This document shows positions 33,248 through 41,896 of a stretch of DNA of 64,000 nucleotides, piece by piece. The notes below the pieces were generated by a model, which saw only the letters and a list, made by a program, of their open reading frames with translations, did no database searches and was not told the DNA's origin. Within the stretch, counting starts at the first letter, position 1, and each line of letters starts with the position of its first letter. Origin of the DNA: JAHJQZ01 sp963675235 (GTDB taxonomy: Bacteria > Pseudomonadota > Alphaproteobacteria > Rhizobiales > Devosiaceae); contig CAXXFU010000004.1 in the NCBI GenBank assembly GCA_963675235.2, positions 248,001 through 312,000 of the forward strand, read 5' to 3'. The position numbers and the translations under genes were made by a program.

Positions 33248-34561
33248 TCACGTGTTGTGCAGCAGGCCCTGGAAGGCGCGATAGGACGCCTTGGGCGTGC
33301 GCTTTTGCGTCTGGTAGTCGACATGGACCAGGCCGAAGCGCTTGGAATAGCCGAAGGACCATTCGAAATTGTCGAGCAGCGACCAGGCGAAGTAGCCGCG
33401 CATGTCGACGCCACGCTGCTTGGCGCGCAGCACGGATTTGAGATGGTCCGAATAGTAGTTGGCGCGGCGCGGATCTTCGATGCCTTCGACCTCGGCCATG
33501 CCGTTCTCGGTGACATAGAGAGGAATAGCCGGGTACTCGTCCTTGATGCGCACCAGAAGGTTTTCGAGCCCTTCGGGATAGATTTCCCAGCCCATCTCGG
33601 TCTTTTCGAGCGGCCCTTCCACCTGCTTGACGGGGAAGACTTGGCGATCCGGGTCGTGCGCCATGAGATTGCGCGAATAATAGTTGATGCCGAGCCAGTC
33701 GATCGGCGTGCCGACAACATCCAAGTCCTTTTCAAAACCCTGCGGCAGATAGGGCTCGATGGCGGACACGACATCCTTGGGATATTCGGACTTCAACAGG
33801 CCGTCGAGATACCAGCGGTTGAAAACGCCGTCCCACAGCCGCGTGGCGTTCTTGTCGGCCTCGCTGTCGGTCGCCGGCATGCCATAGCTCAGGTTGAGGA
33901 CGATGCCGAGATTGCTGCCGCCTTCGGCGCGAATCGCGTTGACGGCGCTGCCATGGGCATAAAGCACGTGATGCATGGCGCGGGCACCGGCCCTGAGGTC
34001 ACGGAAACCCGGGGCATGTGCGCCAAGGATGTGGCTCAGGAAGGCAACACACCACGGTTCGTTGATCGTGGCGATTGAGGCAAGCCGGTCGCCGAATCTG
34101 TTCTGAATCAGAGCGGCGTAATCGGCGAACCACTTGCCGATGTCGCGGTTCAACCAGCCACCCTTGTCCTGCAGGCTCGATGGCAGGTCCCAGTGATAGA
34201 GCGTTGCGTAAGGCTTCAACCCGCGTTCGATCATGCCGTCGATCAGGCGGTCGTAATAGTCGATGCCGGCCTGGTTGATCGCACCGGCGCCTTCCGGGAT
34301 GAGACGGGGCCAGGCGAAGGAGAACCGGTAGGCATCAAAGCCTCCGTCGCGGATGAGGTCGAGGTCTTCCGGCCAGCGGTTGTAGTGATCGCAGGCCCGA
34401 ACACCGGTATCGCCATTGTCGGTATTGCCGGGCGTGGCAGAAAACGTGTCCCAGATCGAGGACCCGCGGCCATCGGTCTGGCCGCCTTCGATCTGGAAGG
34501 AGGCGGTGGCAACGCCGAAAACGAAGTCTTTGCCGAAATCGGCGCGTGAAAAGTCGAACAA
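33248..34561 (-). CDS. Beta-glucosidase, GH1
   Basis: 437 residues from a TTG at 34561, preferred because GGGAG lies six bases upstream and the product then opens like other GH1 enzymes (MFDFSRADFGKDFVFGVATASFQIEGG); a GTG at 34603 is the alternative. Acid/base Glu is in ATINEPWCVAF and nucleophile Glu in LYVTENGM. No signal peptide, so it hydrolyses imported beta-glucosides (cellobiose-like) in the cytoplasm. A LacI-type half-conserved dyad lies just upstream. It adds beta-glucoside use to the neighbouring alpha-glucoside system. Confidence 0.92.
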   Translation of the reverse strand: MFDFSRADFGKDFVFGVATASFQIEGGQTDGRGSSIWDTFSATPGNTDNGDTGVRACDHYNRWPEDLDLIRDGGFDAYRFSFAWPRLIPEGAGAINQAGIDYYDRLIDGMIERGLKPYATLYHWDLPSSLQDKGGWLNRDIGKWFADYAALIQNRFGDRLASIATINEPWCVAFLSHILGAHAPGFRDLRAGARAMHHVLYAHGSAVNAIRAEGGSNLGIVLNLSYGMPATDSEADKNATRLWDGVFNRWYLDGLLKSEYPKDVVSAIEPYLPQGFEKDLDVVGTPIDWLGINYYSRNLMAHDPDRQVFPVKQVEGPLEKTEMGWEIYPEGLENLLVRIKDEYPAIPLYVTENGMAEVEGIEDPRRANYYSDHLKSVLRAKQRGVDMRGYFAWSLLDNFEWSFGYSKRFGLVHVDYQTQKRTPKASYRAFQGLLHNT

Positions 34562-34590
34562 GATATGCTCCCGAGGGATCGATGCGTTGG

Positions 34591-34604
34591 TGTTATCGAT
34601 CACA
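34591..34604. promoter_or_regulatory. Candidate LacI-type operator before the GH1 gene
   Basis: TGTTATCGATCACA, a 14-bp dyad with one mismatched pair, 30 bases upstream of the start. It differs at only two positions from TGTAATCGATTACA at 32562-32575. Confidence 0.45.
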
Positions 34605-34673
34605 TGCAATGCAACTGCGTGATGCGGGAAGTCAAGCGCGTCAGCACGCCGCGCGGGGCGGGCCGCGAGAGAC

Positions 34674-36647
34674 CTACGCGGTTCTGGCCAGGTCTTCTCC
34701 ACCTTCCGGCGGCCGCTGCTGCGTGCGTGCCGTCAGCGACATCAGGAACGCGGCCAGCTCGGTATCGGGCATGGGCTTGCCGAAAAAGAAGCCCTGGAAC
34801 TGATCGCAATCGAGTTCACTGAGCAGGTCCGCCTGCACCTGGGTTTCGATGCCTTCCGCTGTCACCTTCATCTCGAGCCGGTGGCCGAGCGTCACGATGG
34901 TGCCCAAAATGTCCCTGGCCCGGCTCATGTCGTGTTCGATGCCCTCGATAAACGACCTGTCGATCTTGAGCTTGTCGAAGCCAAACCGCCACAGATAGCC
35001 AAGACTGGAAAAACCGGTGCCGAAATCGTCCATGGCAATCGAGATGCCCATCCCCCGCAACCGGCCAAGCTGATCACCGATGCTGTCCGCATCGCTGATG
35101 AAGATCGTCTCTGTGACTTCCAGTTCAAGGCGCGTGGGCGGAAGCCCGGTCTCCTCCAGCAGCCGCCGCACTCGTTCGACCAGCTTGCCACTGCTGAACT
35201 GATTGACCGACAGGTTGACGGAAACGAACTGCGCATCGGGCCATCCGACCGCCGTGCGCATGGCGCTCTCCAGTACCCAACTGCCGATCTCGTCGATACG
35301 ATCCATGCTCTCGGCAACCGGGATGAAGTCCGAAGGCGGAATGATGCTGCCATCGGCGTCCTTGAGGCGCAGCAGTGCCTCGAAGCCGGCGCACCTGCCG
35401 TCCTGCCGGTTGAGCAACGGCTGATAGACAAGGAAGAAGCGGTCTTCCGCCAATCCGCTGGCAATCGCCGTTTCGAGGTAACGCCGCCTGGCGAGCTGTT
35501 TCTCGAGCGAGACCGAGAACACGCGGTGACAGTTGCGACCTTCGTATTTGGCTTGGAGCAGCGCCAGATCGGCACGCTGCAGGCGTGTTTCCAGCGGCAG
35601 GCCGTCAATGGCGAAGTGGATGCCGATGCTGACAGTCCCCGAAACCGTGGCGCCGTCGATCTCGACAGGACGCGCCACCGCGAGCAACAGCCGCTGCGCC
35701 AGGACCTCCGTCGCATCGAGCTGGGCGCGGCGCGTCAGGATGACGAACTCGTCGCCGCTCAGCCGCGCAGCGACATCGCCATTTTCCATGACCTGCCGGA
35801 TTGCCTTGCCGACATGGCGCAGGAAGACATCGCCGCCCCTGTGACTGCGCGCCTCGTTGATCGCCTTGAAATTGTCGATGTCGAGACAGAGCACCGCCAC
35901 GGCACCATTGGCGCCCTGCGTCTCGATCAGGTCCTTTGCGGCCCGGCCGAAGCCGGAGCGATTGAGCAGACCGGTCAACGGATCGTATTGCGCCAGGAAA
36001 TCGATCTGCTTGAGCGAATGCGCCGCCTGCCGGTTCTTGATCAGGAAGCCGGCAAAGGCGCCGCCGAAGACCAGGGCGAACACGCCGGCCAGCAGCATCG
36101 ACACCATGCCGAGCACGGAGTGGAACAGCTTGCTGAGCGGCGTCTGGTCGAGATAGACCTCGACAACGCCGATGATATTGCCGTCTGCATCCGGCACCGG
36201 GACATAGGCCTCGGCATATGTGTCGGGCTTGTTCGGCTCGTCATGCTTGGCGAACAGGTTGACCTTGGTCCGCCCGCTGGCAAGCACCCCCAGCGCATCA
36301 TCGCCCTCGTCGACCCAAGCCTCGGGATCCAGCCGGGCCTCACGGGCGTCGGAGACGAGGATGATCTTGCCGTTGGCGTCGAACAACTTGAAGCGGAACA
36401 CGTCGCCGACGCGTTCCATCTGCCAGATCCGGAAGTATTGTATGTCGGTCGGCTGGCCACGCCGGATCAGTTGATCCATATCCGGCATCTCGGTGACCAT
36501 GTACTCGGCCCAATTGCGGGCACGCCGCTCGGCATCGGCGGCAACGGCATAGTCGACAGCAGTCGAGACGCCAAAAAGCGTCCCATATGCAAGACCACCG
36601 ACCATCACGCCGGCGATCGCCACCTGTGCCAAACCAGACCAATTCAT
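34674..36647 (-). CDS. Membrane GGDEF-EAL protein (cyclic-di-GMP turnover)
   Basis: 657 residues. Membrane helix near 8-30, a periplasmic sensor region (about 35-175), a second helix (SVLGMVSMLLAGVFALVFGGAFAGFLI), then GGDEF and EAL domains. The diguanylate cyclase site reads RLSGDEFVIL, an SGDEF variant. The EAL domain is complete: FEALLRL, LELEVTETIF, MDDFGTGFSSLGYL, KIDRSFI and TAEGIET. It should hydrolyse c-di-GMP; cyclase activity is uncertain. Monocistronic, upstream of the GH1 gene by 112 bases. Confidence 0.94.
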   Translation of the reverse strand: MNWSGLAQVAIAGVMVGGLAYGTLFGVSTAVDYAVAADAERRARNWAEYMVTEMPDMDQLIRRGQPTDIQYFRIWQMERVGDVFRFKLFDANGKIILVSDAREARLDPEAWVDEGDDALGVLASGRTKVNLFAKHDEPNKPDTYAEAYVPVPDADGNIIGVVEVYLDQTPLSKLFHSVLGMVSMLLAGVFALVFGGAFAGFLIKNRQAAHSLKQIDFLAQYDPLTGLLNRSGFGRAAKDLIETQGANGAVAVLCLDIDNFKAINEARSHRGGDVFLRHVGKAIRQVMENGDVAARLSGDEFVILTRRAQLDATEVLAQRLLLAVARPVEIDGATVSGTVSIGIHFAIDGLPLETRLQRADLALLQAKYEGRNCHRVFSVSLEKQLARRRYLETAIASGLAEDRFFLVYQPLLNRQDGRCAGFEALLRLKDADGSIIPPSDFIPVAESMDRIDEIGSWVLESAMRTAVGWPDAQFVSVNLSVNQFSSGKLVERVRRLLEETGLPPTRLELEVTETIFISDADSIGDQLGRLRGMGISIAMDDFGTGFSSLGYLWRFGFDKLKIDRSFIEGIEHDMSRARDILGTIVTLGHRLEMKVTAEGIETQVQADLLSELDCDQFQGFFFGKPMPDTELAAFLMSLTARTQQRPPEGGEDLARTA

Positions 36648-36836
36648 CTGCTGCCCCGCAGCTCCCTCATCAGGAACGCGATAGCGGAAAATGAATAATC
36701 CTTTGCTATGTTTTGCTTACGAAAGCGGATATTCCTGCCTCACAGGCCGAAATGGTTAACCCGCGGCAAAGCGCGCCGCGGTGACAGACACCGCGGGAAC
36801 AGGACTTCCGGTTCGAACACGAGCCGGAATAGTCGG

Positions 36837-37916
36837 TCAGATCTGTCCGCCGGCAAGCAGTTTCGCCGCCGCAGCAGTAAAGGCGGCGGCCTCGGGACCA
36901 TCCGGCATCGACACCACGACCGGTGCACCGAGGTCCGACTGTTCGCGGACCGCCATGTGCAGCGGGACCTCGCCAAGGAAGGGAATGCCGAGCTCGCCCG
37001 CCGCGCTCTGCGCCCCGCCGTGACCGAAAATGTCGTAGCGGGCGCCGGTGTCCGGAGCCACGAAATAGCTCATGTTCTCGACCAGGCCGAGCAGAGGGAC
37101 ATTGAGGCGCTTGAACATGTCGATGGCCTTGCGCGCGTCGATCAGCGCCAGGTCCTGCGGCGTCGAAACAATTACCACGCCGGCCAGTTCGACCTGCTGG
37201 CACAGCGACAACTGGATGTCACCGGTGCCCGGCGGCAGGTCGATGATGAGGATGTCGAGGTCGCCCCAGGCGGTTTCGCGCAGCAATTGCCTGAGCGCCG
37301 ACGCGGCCATGGGACCGCGCCAGACCACGGCCTGGTCGCCCTGCAGCATCGAACCGATCGACATTGCCTCGAGCCCGAACGCCGGCTGCGGGGTGAACAT
37401 CTCGTCGTCGCGGATGACAGGCTGGCCCTCGAGCCCGAGCAGCCTCGGCACCGAGGGTCCATAAAGATCGGCATCGAGCACGCCGACCTTGTGGCCGAGC
37501 GCCTTGAGCGCCAGCGCCAGATTGACGGCGACTGTCGATTTGCCGACGCCGCCCTTGCCGGAAGCGACGGCGACAACGTGTTTGACGCCGGTGACTGCTG
37601 TTTTCGGCGGGATGCCGGAGCCCTGGTCCTGCGCCGGCTGCGCGCTTTGCGTCGCCGTGTTCGGCGCCCGGTCGGAGGTCAGCGACACCAACACCTTGCG
37701 GCCTTCGGAGACGGCTTCTGCGGCACGCTGGGCGTCGGCGCGCGCCGGCCCGAAGGCCCCTTCCATGCCCGGCTCTACCGAGATGGCGAAAGCAACCGCA
37801 CTCGGCGTCACGATGATTTCGGAAAGACCGGCATATGACCCGAGCTTCTGCCCGCCGGGGATATCGACGGAATGGAGCGCGGTACGCACCGCTTCTGCAA
37901 TGGGGTTGTCTGCCAT
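36837..37916 (-). CDS. mrp: Mrp/ApbC-type Fe-S carrier ATPase
   Basis: 359 residues from the ATG at 37916. An N-terminal MIP18-like domain (about 1-90) is followed by a P-loop ATPase: deviant Walker A VASGKGGVGKSTVAVNLALAL, Walker B LIIDLPPGTGDIQLSL. It should carry or assemble Fe-S clusters in the cytoplasm. The C-terminal CxxC that binds the bridging cluster in ApbC/Nbp35 is missing: ENMSYFVAPDTGARYDIFGHGG has no cysteines there. The MIP18 fusion and length are normal for Mrp. Confidence 0.93.
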   Translation of the reverse strand: MADNPIAEAVRTALHSVDIPGGQKLGSYAGLSEIIVTPSAVAFAISVEPGMEGAFGPARADAQRAAEAVSEGRKVLVSLTSDRAPNTATQSAQPAQDQGSGIPPKTAVTGVKHVVAVASGKGGVGKSTVAVNLALALKALGHKVGVLDADLYGPSVPRLLGLEGQPVIRDDEMFTPQPAFGLEAMSIGSMLQGDQAVVWRGPMAASALRQLLRETAWGDLDILIIDLPPGTGDIQLSLCQQVELAGVVIVSTPQDLALIDARKAIDMFKRLNVPLLGLVENMSYFVAPDTGARYDIFGHGGAQSAAGELGIPFLGEVPLHMAVREQSDLGAPVVVSMPDGPEAAAFTAAAAKLLAGGQI

Positions 37917-37956
37917 GGTTTCGGCCTTCTCGGGAAACGGAACCGGCGGAGCGCCG

Positions 37957-37989
37957 GAAAAGGAAAGGCCCCGGCGCAACCGCCGGGGC
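37957..37989 (-). terminator. Intrinsic terminator of the transaldolase gene
   Basis: Minus strand: perfect 9-bp stem GCCCCGGCG / CGCCGGGGC around a four-base loop (37968-37989), followed by CTTTCCTTTTCC. It lies 25 bases past the stop at 38014. Confidence 0.75.
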
Positions 37990-38013
37990 AGGAGACGTGG
38001 CGGATCTACCCGC

Positions 38014-38667
38014 TTAGAGGATCGACTGGCCGGTCTTCTTCCAGTCGGCGACGAAGGCGGCGAGGCCCTTGTCGGTCAACGGATGGTCGGCCAACTTGCG
38101 GATGACGGCCGGCGGAATGGTCGCGACGTCGGCGCCGGCAAGGGCAGCCTCGGAGACGTGGTTCACCGACCTGAGGGAAGCGGCAAGGATCTCCGTCGAA
38201 AAGGCGTAGTTGTCGTAGATCGTGCGGATGTCCTCGATCAGCTGCATGCCGTCCGTGTTGATGTCGTCGAGCCGGCCGATGAAGGGCGAGATATAGGTGG
38301 CGCCCACCTTGGCGGCCAGAAGCGCCTGGTTGGCCGAGAAGCACAGCGTCACATTGGTCTTGACGCCCTTGCCGGTCAGGGTCTTGCAGGCCTTGAGACC
38401 GTCCCAGGTCAGCGGCAGCTTGATGACGACATTGTCGGCAAGCTTGGCGAGGACATCGGCCTCGGCCAGCATGCCGTCATACTCGGTCGAAGCAACCTCG
38501 GCCGAAACCGGACCGTCGACAATGCCGCAGATCTCCTTGACGACTTCCTTGAAGTCGCGGCCCGACTTGGCGATCAGGCTCGGATTGGTGGTGACACCGT
38601 CGAGCAATCCAGTGGCGTTGAGCTCCTCGATGTCCTTGATTTCTGCAGTATCGACGAAAAACTTCAT
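38014..38667 (-). CDS. tal: Transaldolase / fructose-6-phosphate aldolase family
   Basis: 217 residues, GGAGG before the ATG. Short (type 3B-like) transaldolase moving a dihydroxyacetone unit in the non-oxidative pentose phosphate pathway, or acting as an F6P aldolase; the two are hard to separate by sequence. MKFFVDTAEIKDIEEL, LLDGVTTNPSLIAKSGRDF, Schiff-base Lys in VVIKLPLTWDGLKA, and NVTLCFSANQALLAAKVGATYISPFIGRLDD identify it. Flanked by mrp and the aminotransferase on the same strand, with its own terminator. Confidence 0.94.
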   Translation of the reverse strand: MKFFVDTAEIKDIEELNATGLLDGVTTNPSLIAKSGRDFKEVVKEICGIVDGPVSAEVASTEYDGMLAEADVLAKLADNVVIKLPLTWDGLKACKTLTGKGVKTNVTLCFSANQALLAAKVGATYISPFIGRLDDINTDGMQLIEDIRTIYDNYAFSTEILAASLRSVNHVSEAALAGADVATIPPAVIRKLADHPLTDKGLAAFVADWKKTGQSIL

Positions 38668-38752
38668 AGTGATCCCTCCGGGGGTAGTGGGAAATTGGTC
38701 CTGCTTGGGGTCGGCGACCCTATCATGCCGATGAGGCGTCGCAAGCGAGGGG

Positions 38753-39958
38753 TTATTTGTTCGTTGCCGCGACGATCGAGGCGGCTAGCGCATCCATGTC
38801 GGCTTCCGGCAGACCGGCGACGTTGATGCGGCTGTCGTCGAGCATATAGACGGCATTGTCGGCTTTCAGATGACCGACGGCCGTTTCCGAAATGCCGAGC
38901 AGCGAAAACATGCCGCGATGCTCGGCGACGAAATCGAAATTGCTCGAATTCGACACCTTGCGGATCGCTTCGGCCAGCTTGACGCGCAGACGCAGCATGC
39001 GTTCGCGCATGGCGCCGAGTTCGGCTTCCCATTCGGCACGAAGTTCCGGCTCGGTCAGGATGCGGCGGACGATTTCGGCGCCGTGGTCCGGCGGCTGCGA
39101 ATAGGAGGTGCGCACCACGTTCGACATCTGTGAGGCGACGACACCCTTGGCCTCGGCGTCCTTCGAGATGGTGATCGCGGCGCCGACGCGCTCGCGGTAA
39201 AGGCCGAAATTCTTCGATGCCGAGAAGGCCAGCGCCATCTCCGGCAGTTCTTGAGCAAGCTTGCGGGCGCCATAGGCGTCGTCTTCAAGCCCGTCGCCGA
39301 AACCGAGATAGGCCAGATCGACCAGCGGAAAGGCGCCGGTCTTCTTGAGGCTCGCGGCCACTTCATCCCACTGCGCCGGGGTCAGGTTGGCGCCAGTCGG
39401 GTTGTGGCAGCAGCCGTGCAACAAAACGATATCGTCGGACCCGAGCTTGTCGAGCGCCGCCAGCATCTTCTTGAAACGCACCTGGCCGGTCTCGGGCTTG
39501 AAATAGGGATAGAACTCGGCCTTCAGGCCCGCCGTCGTTACCATCGGCTTGTGGTTCGGCCAGGTTGGATCGCTGAGATAGACCGTACCCTTCGGGCGCG
39601 CGCGCTTCAAAAGCGTCAGCAGCACCCACAAGGAGCCGGTGCCGCCCGGCGCCTGCACCGCCGCGATGCGGGCGGGATCGACGCTGTCGGCAAACACGAG
39701 CGCACAAACGGCATCGGCAAAACCCTTGTTGCCGGGAACGCCGACATAGGTCTTGGTGTCGGCGGTAGCGAGAATCCCCTCTTCGGCCTTCTTGACCGAA
39801 CCAAGGATCGGCGTCTTGCCGTTCTCGTCCTTGTAGACGCCAACACCGAGATCAAGTTTCTCGGCACGGGTATCGGCCTTGTATTCGGCCACAAGACCAA
39901 AAATCTTGTCGGGCGGGGCTTTGCTCAGGCTTTCGAACATTTTTTCATCGATCCGCAT
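38753..39958 (-). CDS. Aromatic/aspartate aminotransferase, class I
   Basis: 401 residues (a second possible start is the ATG at 39940). PLP-dependent transaminase of the AspC/TyrB type: LDLGVGVYKDENGKTPIL, YVGVPGNKGFADAV, LHGCCHNPTGANLTPAQW, PLVDLAYLGFGDGLEDDA and the PLP Lys in FSASKNFGLYRERVG. It interconverts aspartate or aromatic amino acids with 2-oxo acids. Whether aspartate or tyrosine/phenylalanine is preferred cannot be decided. Monocistronic in appearance. Confidence 0.93.
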   Translation of the reverse strand: MRIDEKMFESLSKAPPDKIFGLVAEYKADTRAEKLDLGVGVYKDENGKTPILGSVKKAEEGILATADTKTYVGVPGNKGFADAVCALVFADSVDPARIAAVQAPGGTGSLWVLLTLLKRARPKGTVYLSDPTWPNHKPMVTTAGLKAEFYPYFKPETGQVRFKKMLAALDKLGSDDIVLLHGCCHNPTGANLTPAQWDEVAASLKKTGAFPLVDLAYLGFGDGLEDDAYGARKLAQELPEMALAFSASKNFGLYRERVGAAITISKDAEAKGVVASQMSNVVRTSYSQPPDHGAEIVRRILTEPELRAEWEAELGAMRERMLRLRVKLAEAIRKVSNSSNFDFVAEHRGMFSLLGISETAVGHLKADNAVYMLDDSRINVAGLPEADMDALAASIVAATNK

Positions 39959-40089
39959 GCGAAAAAGACGCGGCCTTTATAGGCCGGGCACGCAAATTTG
40001 CAATCGCCAGCCGCGCGGCGGAATGACATTCCTCGATACTCAAGTCAGCTTTTTCGGGCGGAGCGGCAGGTCACGGCACCTGCCCTGCC

Positions 40090-41022
40090 CTAGCCTTTCA
40101 GTGCCGCGATCAGCGCCGGCACCGCTTCGAACAGGTCGCCCTGATAGGCATAATCGGCGAGCTTCATCAGCGGCGATTCCGCATCGGTGTTGATGGCGAC
40201 GATTTTTTTTGCGCCGAGCATGCCAGCCTGGTGTTGTAGCGCGCCGGAAATGCCGATGCCGATATAGAGATCGGGCGCAACGACCTTGCCGGTCTGCCCC
40301 ACCTGCCAGTCATTCGGCGCGTAGCCGGCATCGACGGCAGCGCGAGTCGCGCCGACGGCAGCACCAACAAGACCCGCCAGGTCCTCGATCATCCTGAAAT
40401 TGTCGCGCGAGCCGAGGGCGACGCCACCGGAAACGACGATGCGCGCCGTCTGCAGATCCGGCGCATCGCTTTGTGTCCGGTGGGCGGCAATGAAACGGGC
40501 GAGACTGGCAGTGTCAGCAATCGGCACCGCGACGAGTTCCGCCGAACCGCCGGCGCCTGCCGGAGCAAAGGACGAGGCACGCACGCTCAGCACCTGCCTG
40601 TCTTGCGGCGAGGTCAGCGTTTCAAAGGCGTTGCCGGCATAGACCGGACGCACGAATCGGTCGGGGCCGAGGATAGCGGTAATATCGGTGACCGGCTGGA
40701 TGCCGAGGCGCGCCGCCAGTCGCGGCAGCACATCGCGCCCGACGGCGCCGGCAATACCGAGAATGTGCGCATAATCGCCGGCAATGGTCCCGATCAGCCC
40801 GGTCAGCGCCTCCACCGGCGCATCCGCAAGCGCGTCGTTGTCGGCAACAAGCACCTTGGCGACACCGGCCAGTGCCTGCGCTTGCGTCGCAACAGCGGCG
40901 ACATCAGAACCAGCGACGAGCACATGCACCTCACCACCCAATTGCGCGGCGGCGCTCACGGCCCGCGTCGTTGCCCCCGACAGGTTTCCAAGATCGTGAT
41001 CGGCAAGAACCAGAACACTCAT
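40090..41022 (-). CDS. etfA: Electron transfer flavoprotein alpha subunit
   Basis: 310 residues. Binds FAD at its C-terminal half: DLYIGIGISGALQHQAGMLGAKKIVAINTDAESPLMKLADYAYQGDLFEAVPAL is the family signature. With EtfB it passes electrons from acyl-CoA and other dehydrogenases to ETF-quinone oxidoreductase. Its ATG overlaps the etfB stop by four bases. Confidence 0.97.
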   Translation of the reverse strand: MSVLVLADHDLGNLSGATTRAVSAAAQLGGEVHVLVAGSDVAAVATQAQALAGVAKVLVADNDALADAPVEALTGLIGTIAGDYAHILGIAGAVGRDVLPRLAARLGIQPVTDITAILGPDRFVRPVYAGNAFETLTSPQDRQVLSVRASSFAPAGAGGSAELVAVPIADTASLARFIAAHRTQSDAPDLQTARIVVSGGVALGSRDNFRMIEDLAGLVGAAVGATRAAVDAGYAPNDWQVGQTGKVVAPDLYIGIGISGALQHQAGMLGAKKIVAINTDAESPLMKLADYAYQGDLFEAVPALIAALKG

Positions 41023-41777
41023 GACTGTGCCTCCCCGCCGGCCAGCGACGTGACAGTGGCAACCAGGTCATCGAGCGATGCGAGCACCTGTCCCTCCGGA
41101 CGCGGCGGCGGCGGATCGACCTTTTCGACGACGAGCCGCGGTGCGATATCGACACCGAACTCGGCAACGGACCTGACGGCGAGCGGTTTCTTGCGCGCTG
41201 CCATCACCGCCGGCAGCGCCGTGTTGCGCGGCGTGTTGAGCCTCAGATCGGCAGTCACCACCGCCGGCAGCGGCAGCAGGTGCTCGCTCTGGCCGTAGTC
41301 GACCTCGCGCATCACCCGAACCGACCCATCCTCGATGGTGACCGCTGAAGCAAAGGTGGCCTGCGGCCAGTCGAGCAGGCCGGCCAGCATCTGGCCGGTA
41401 TGGTTGTTGTCGCCATCGACGGCCTGCTTGCCCATCAACACGAGGTCCGGCTTTTCCTCCTCGACAACCTTTTGCAGCAACCGGGCGATACCGAGCGTTT
41501 CGATTTCCGCCTCGGTCTCGATCAGCAGCGCCCGGTCGGCGCCCATGGCCAGCGCCGTCAGCAGCACGTCATTGGCCTTGGCCGGACCGATGGACACGGC
41601 AACGACTTCGTTGGCGGCACCAGACTGTTTCAGCCGTGCGGCCTCTTCCATGGCGTTCTTGCAGAACGGATTCATCGACATCCGCACGCCGGCGGTCTCG
41701 ACGCCGGAGCCATCCGGCCTGACCCGCAGGCGGACATTGTGGTCGATCACGCGTTTGACGGCGACAAGGATTTTCAT
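41019..41777 (-). CDS. etfB: Electron transfer flavoprotein beta subunit
   Basis: 252 residues from the ATG at 41777. MKILVAVKRVIDHNVRLRVRPDGSGVE, SMNPFCKNAMEEAARLKQ and DLVLMGKQAVDGDNNHTGQMLAGLLDWPQATFAS are the AMP-binding EtfB hallmarks. The longer open frame up to 42140 is not part of the protein. First gene of etfBA. Confidence 0.97.
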   Translation of the reverse strand: MKILVAVKRVIDHNVRLRVRPDGSGVETAGVRMSMNPFCKNAMEEAARLKQSGAANEVVAVSIGPAKANDVLLTALAMGADRALLIETEAEIETLGIARLLQKVVEEEKPDLVLMGKQAVDGDNNHTGQMLAGLLDWPQATFASAVTIEDGSVRVMREVDYGQSEHLLPLPAVVTADLRLNTPRNTALPAVMAARKKPLAVRSVAEFGVDIAPRLVVEKVDPPPPRPEGQVLASLDDLVATVTSLAGGEAQS

Positions 41778-41896
41778 GAAACGGCCCGTTGAGATCGCAA
41801 GTGTTTGATTGCGACTTGTCTTTGCAAATCGTGCCGATACCGGCAAGTTCGCCGCCGACAAATTAGGCCTCATCGATGTGGTTTGAGGAGAAAAGC

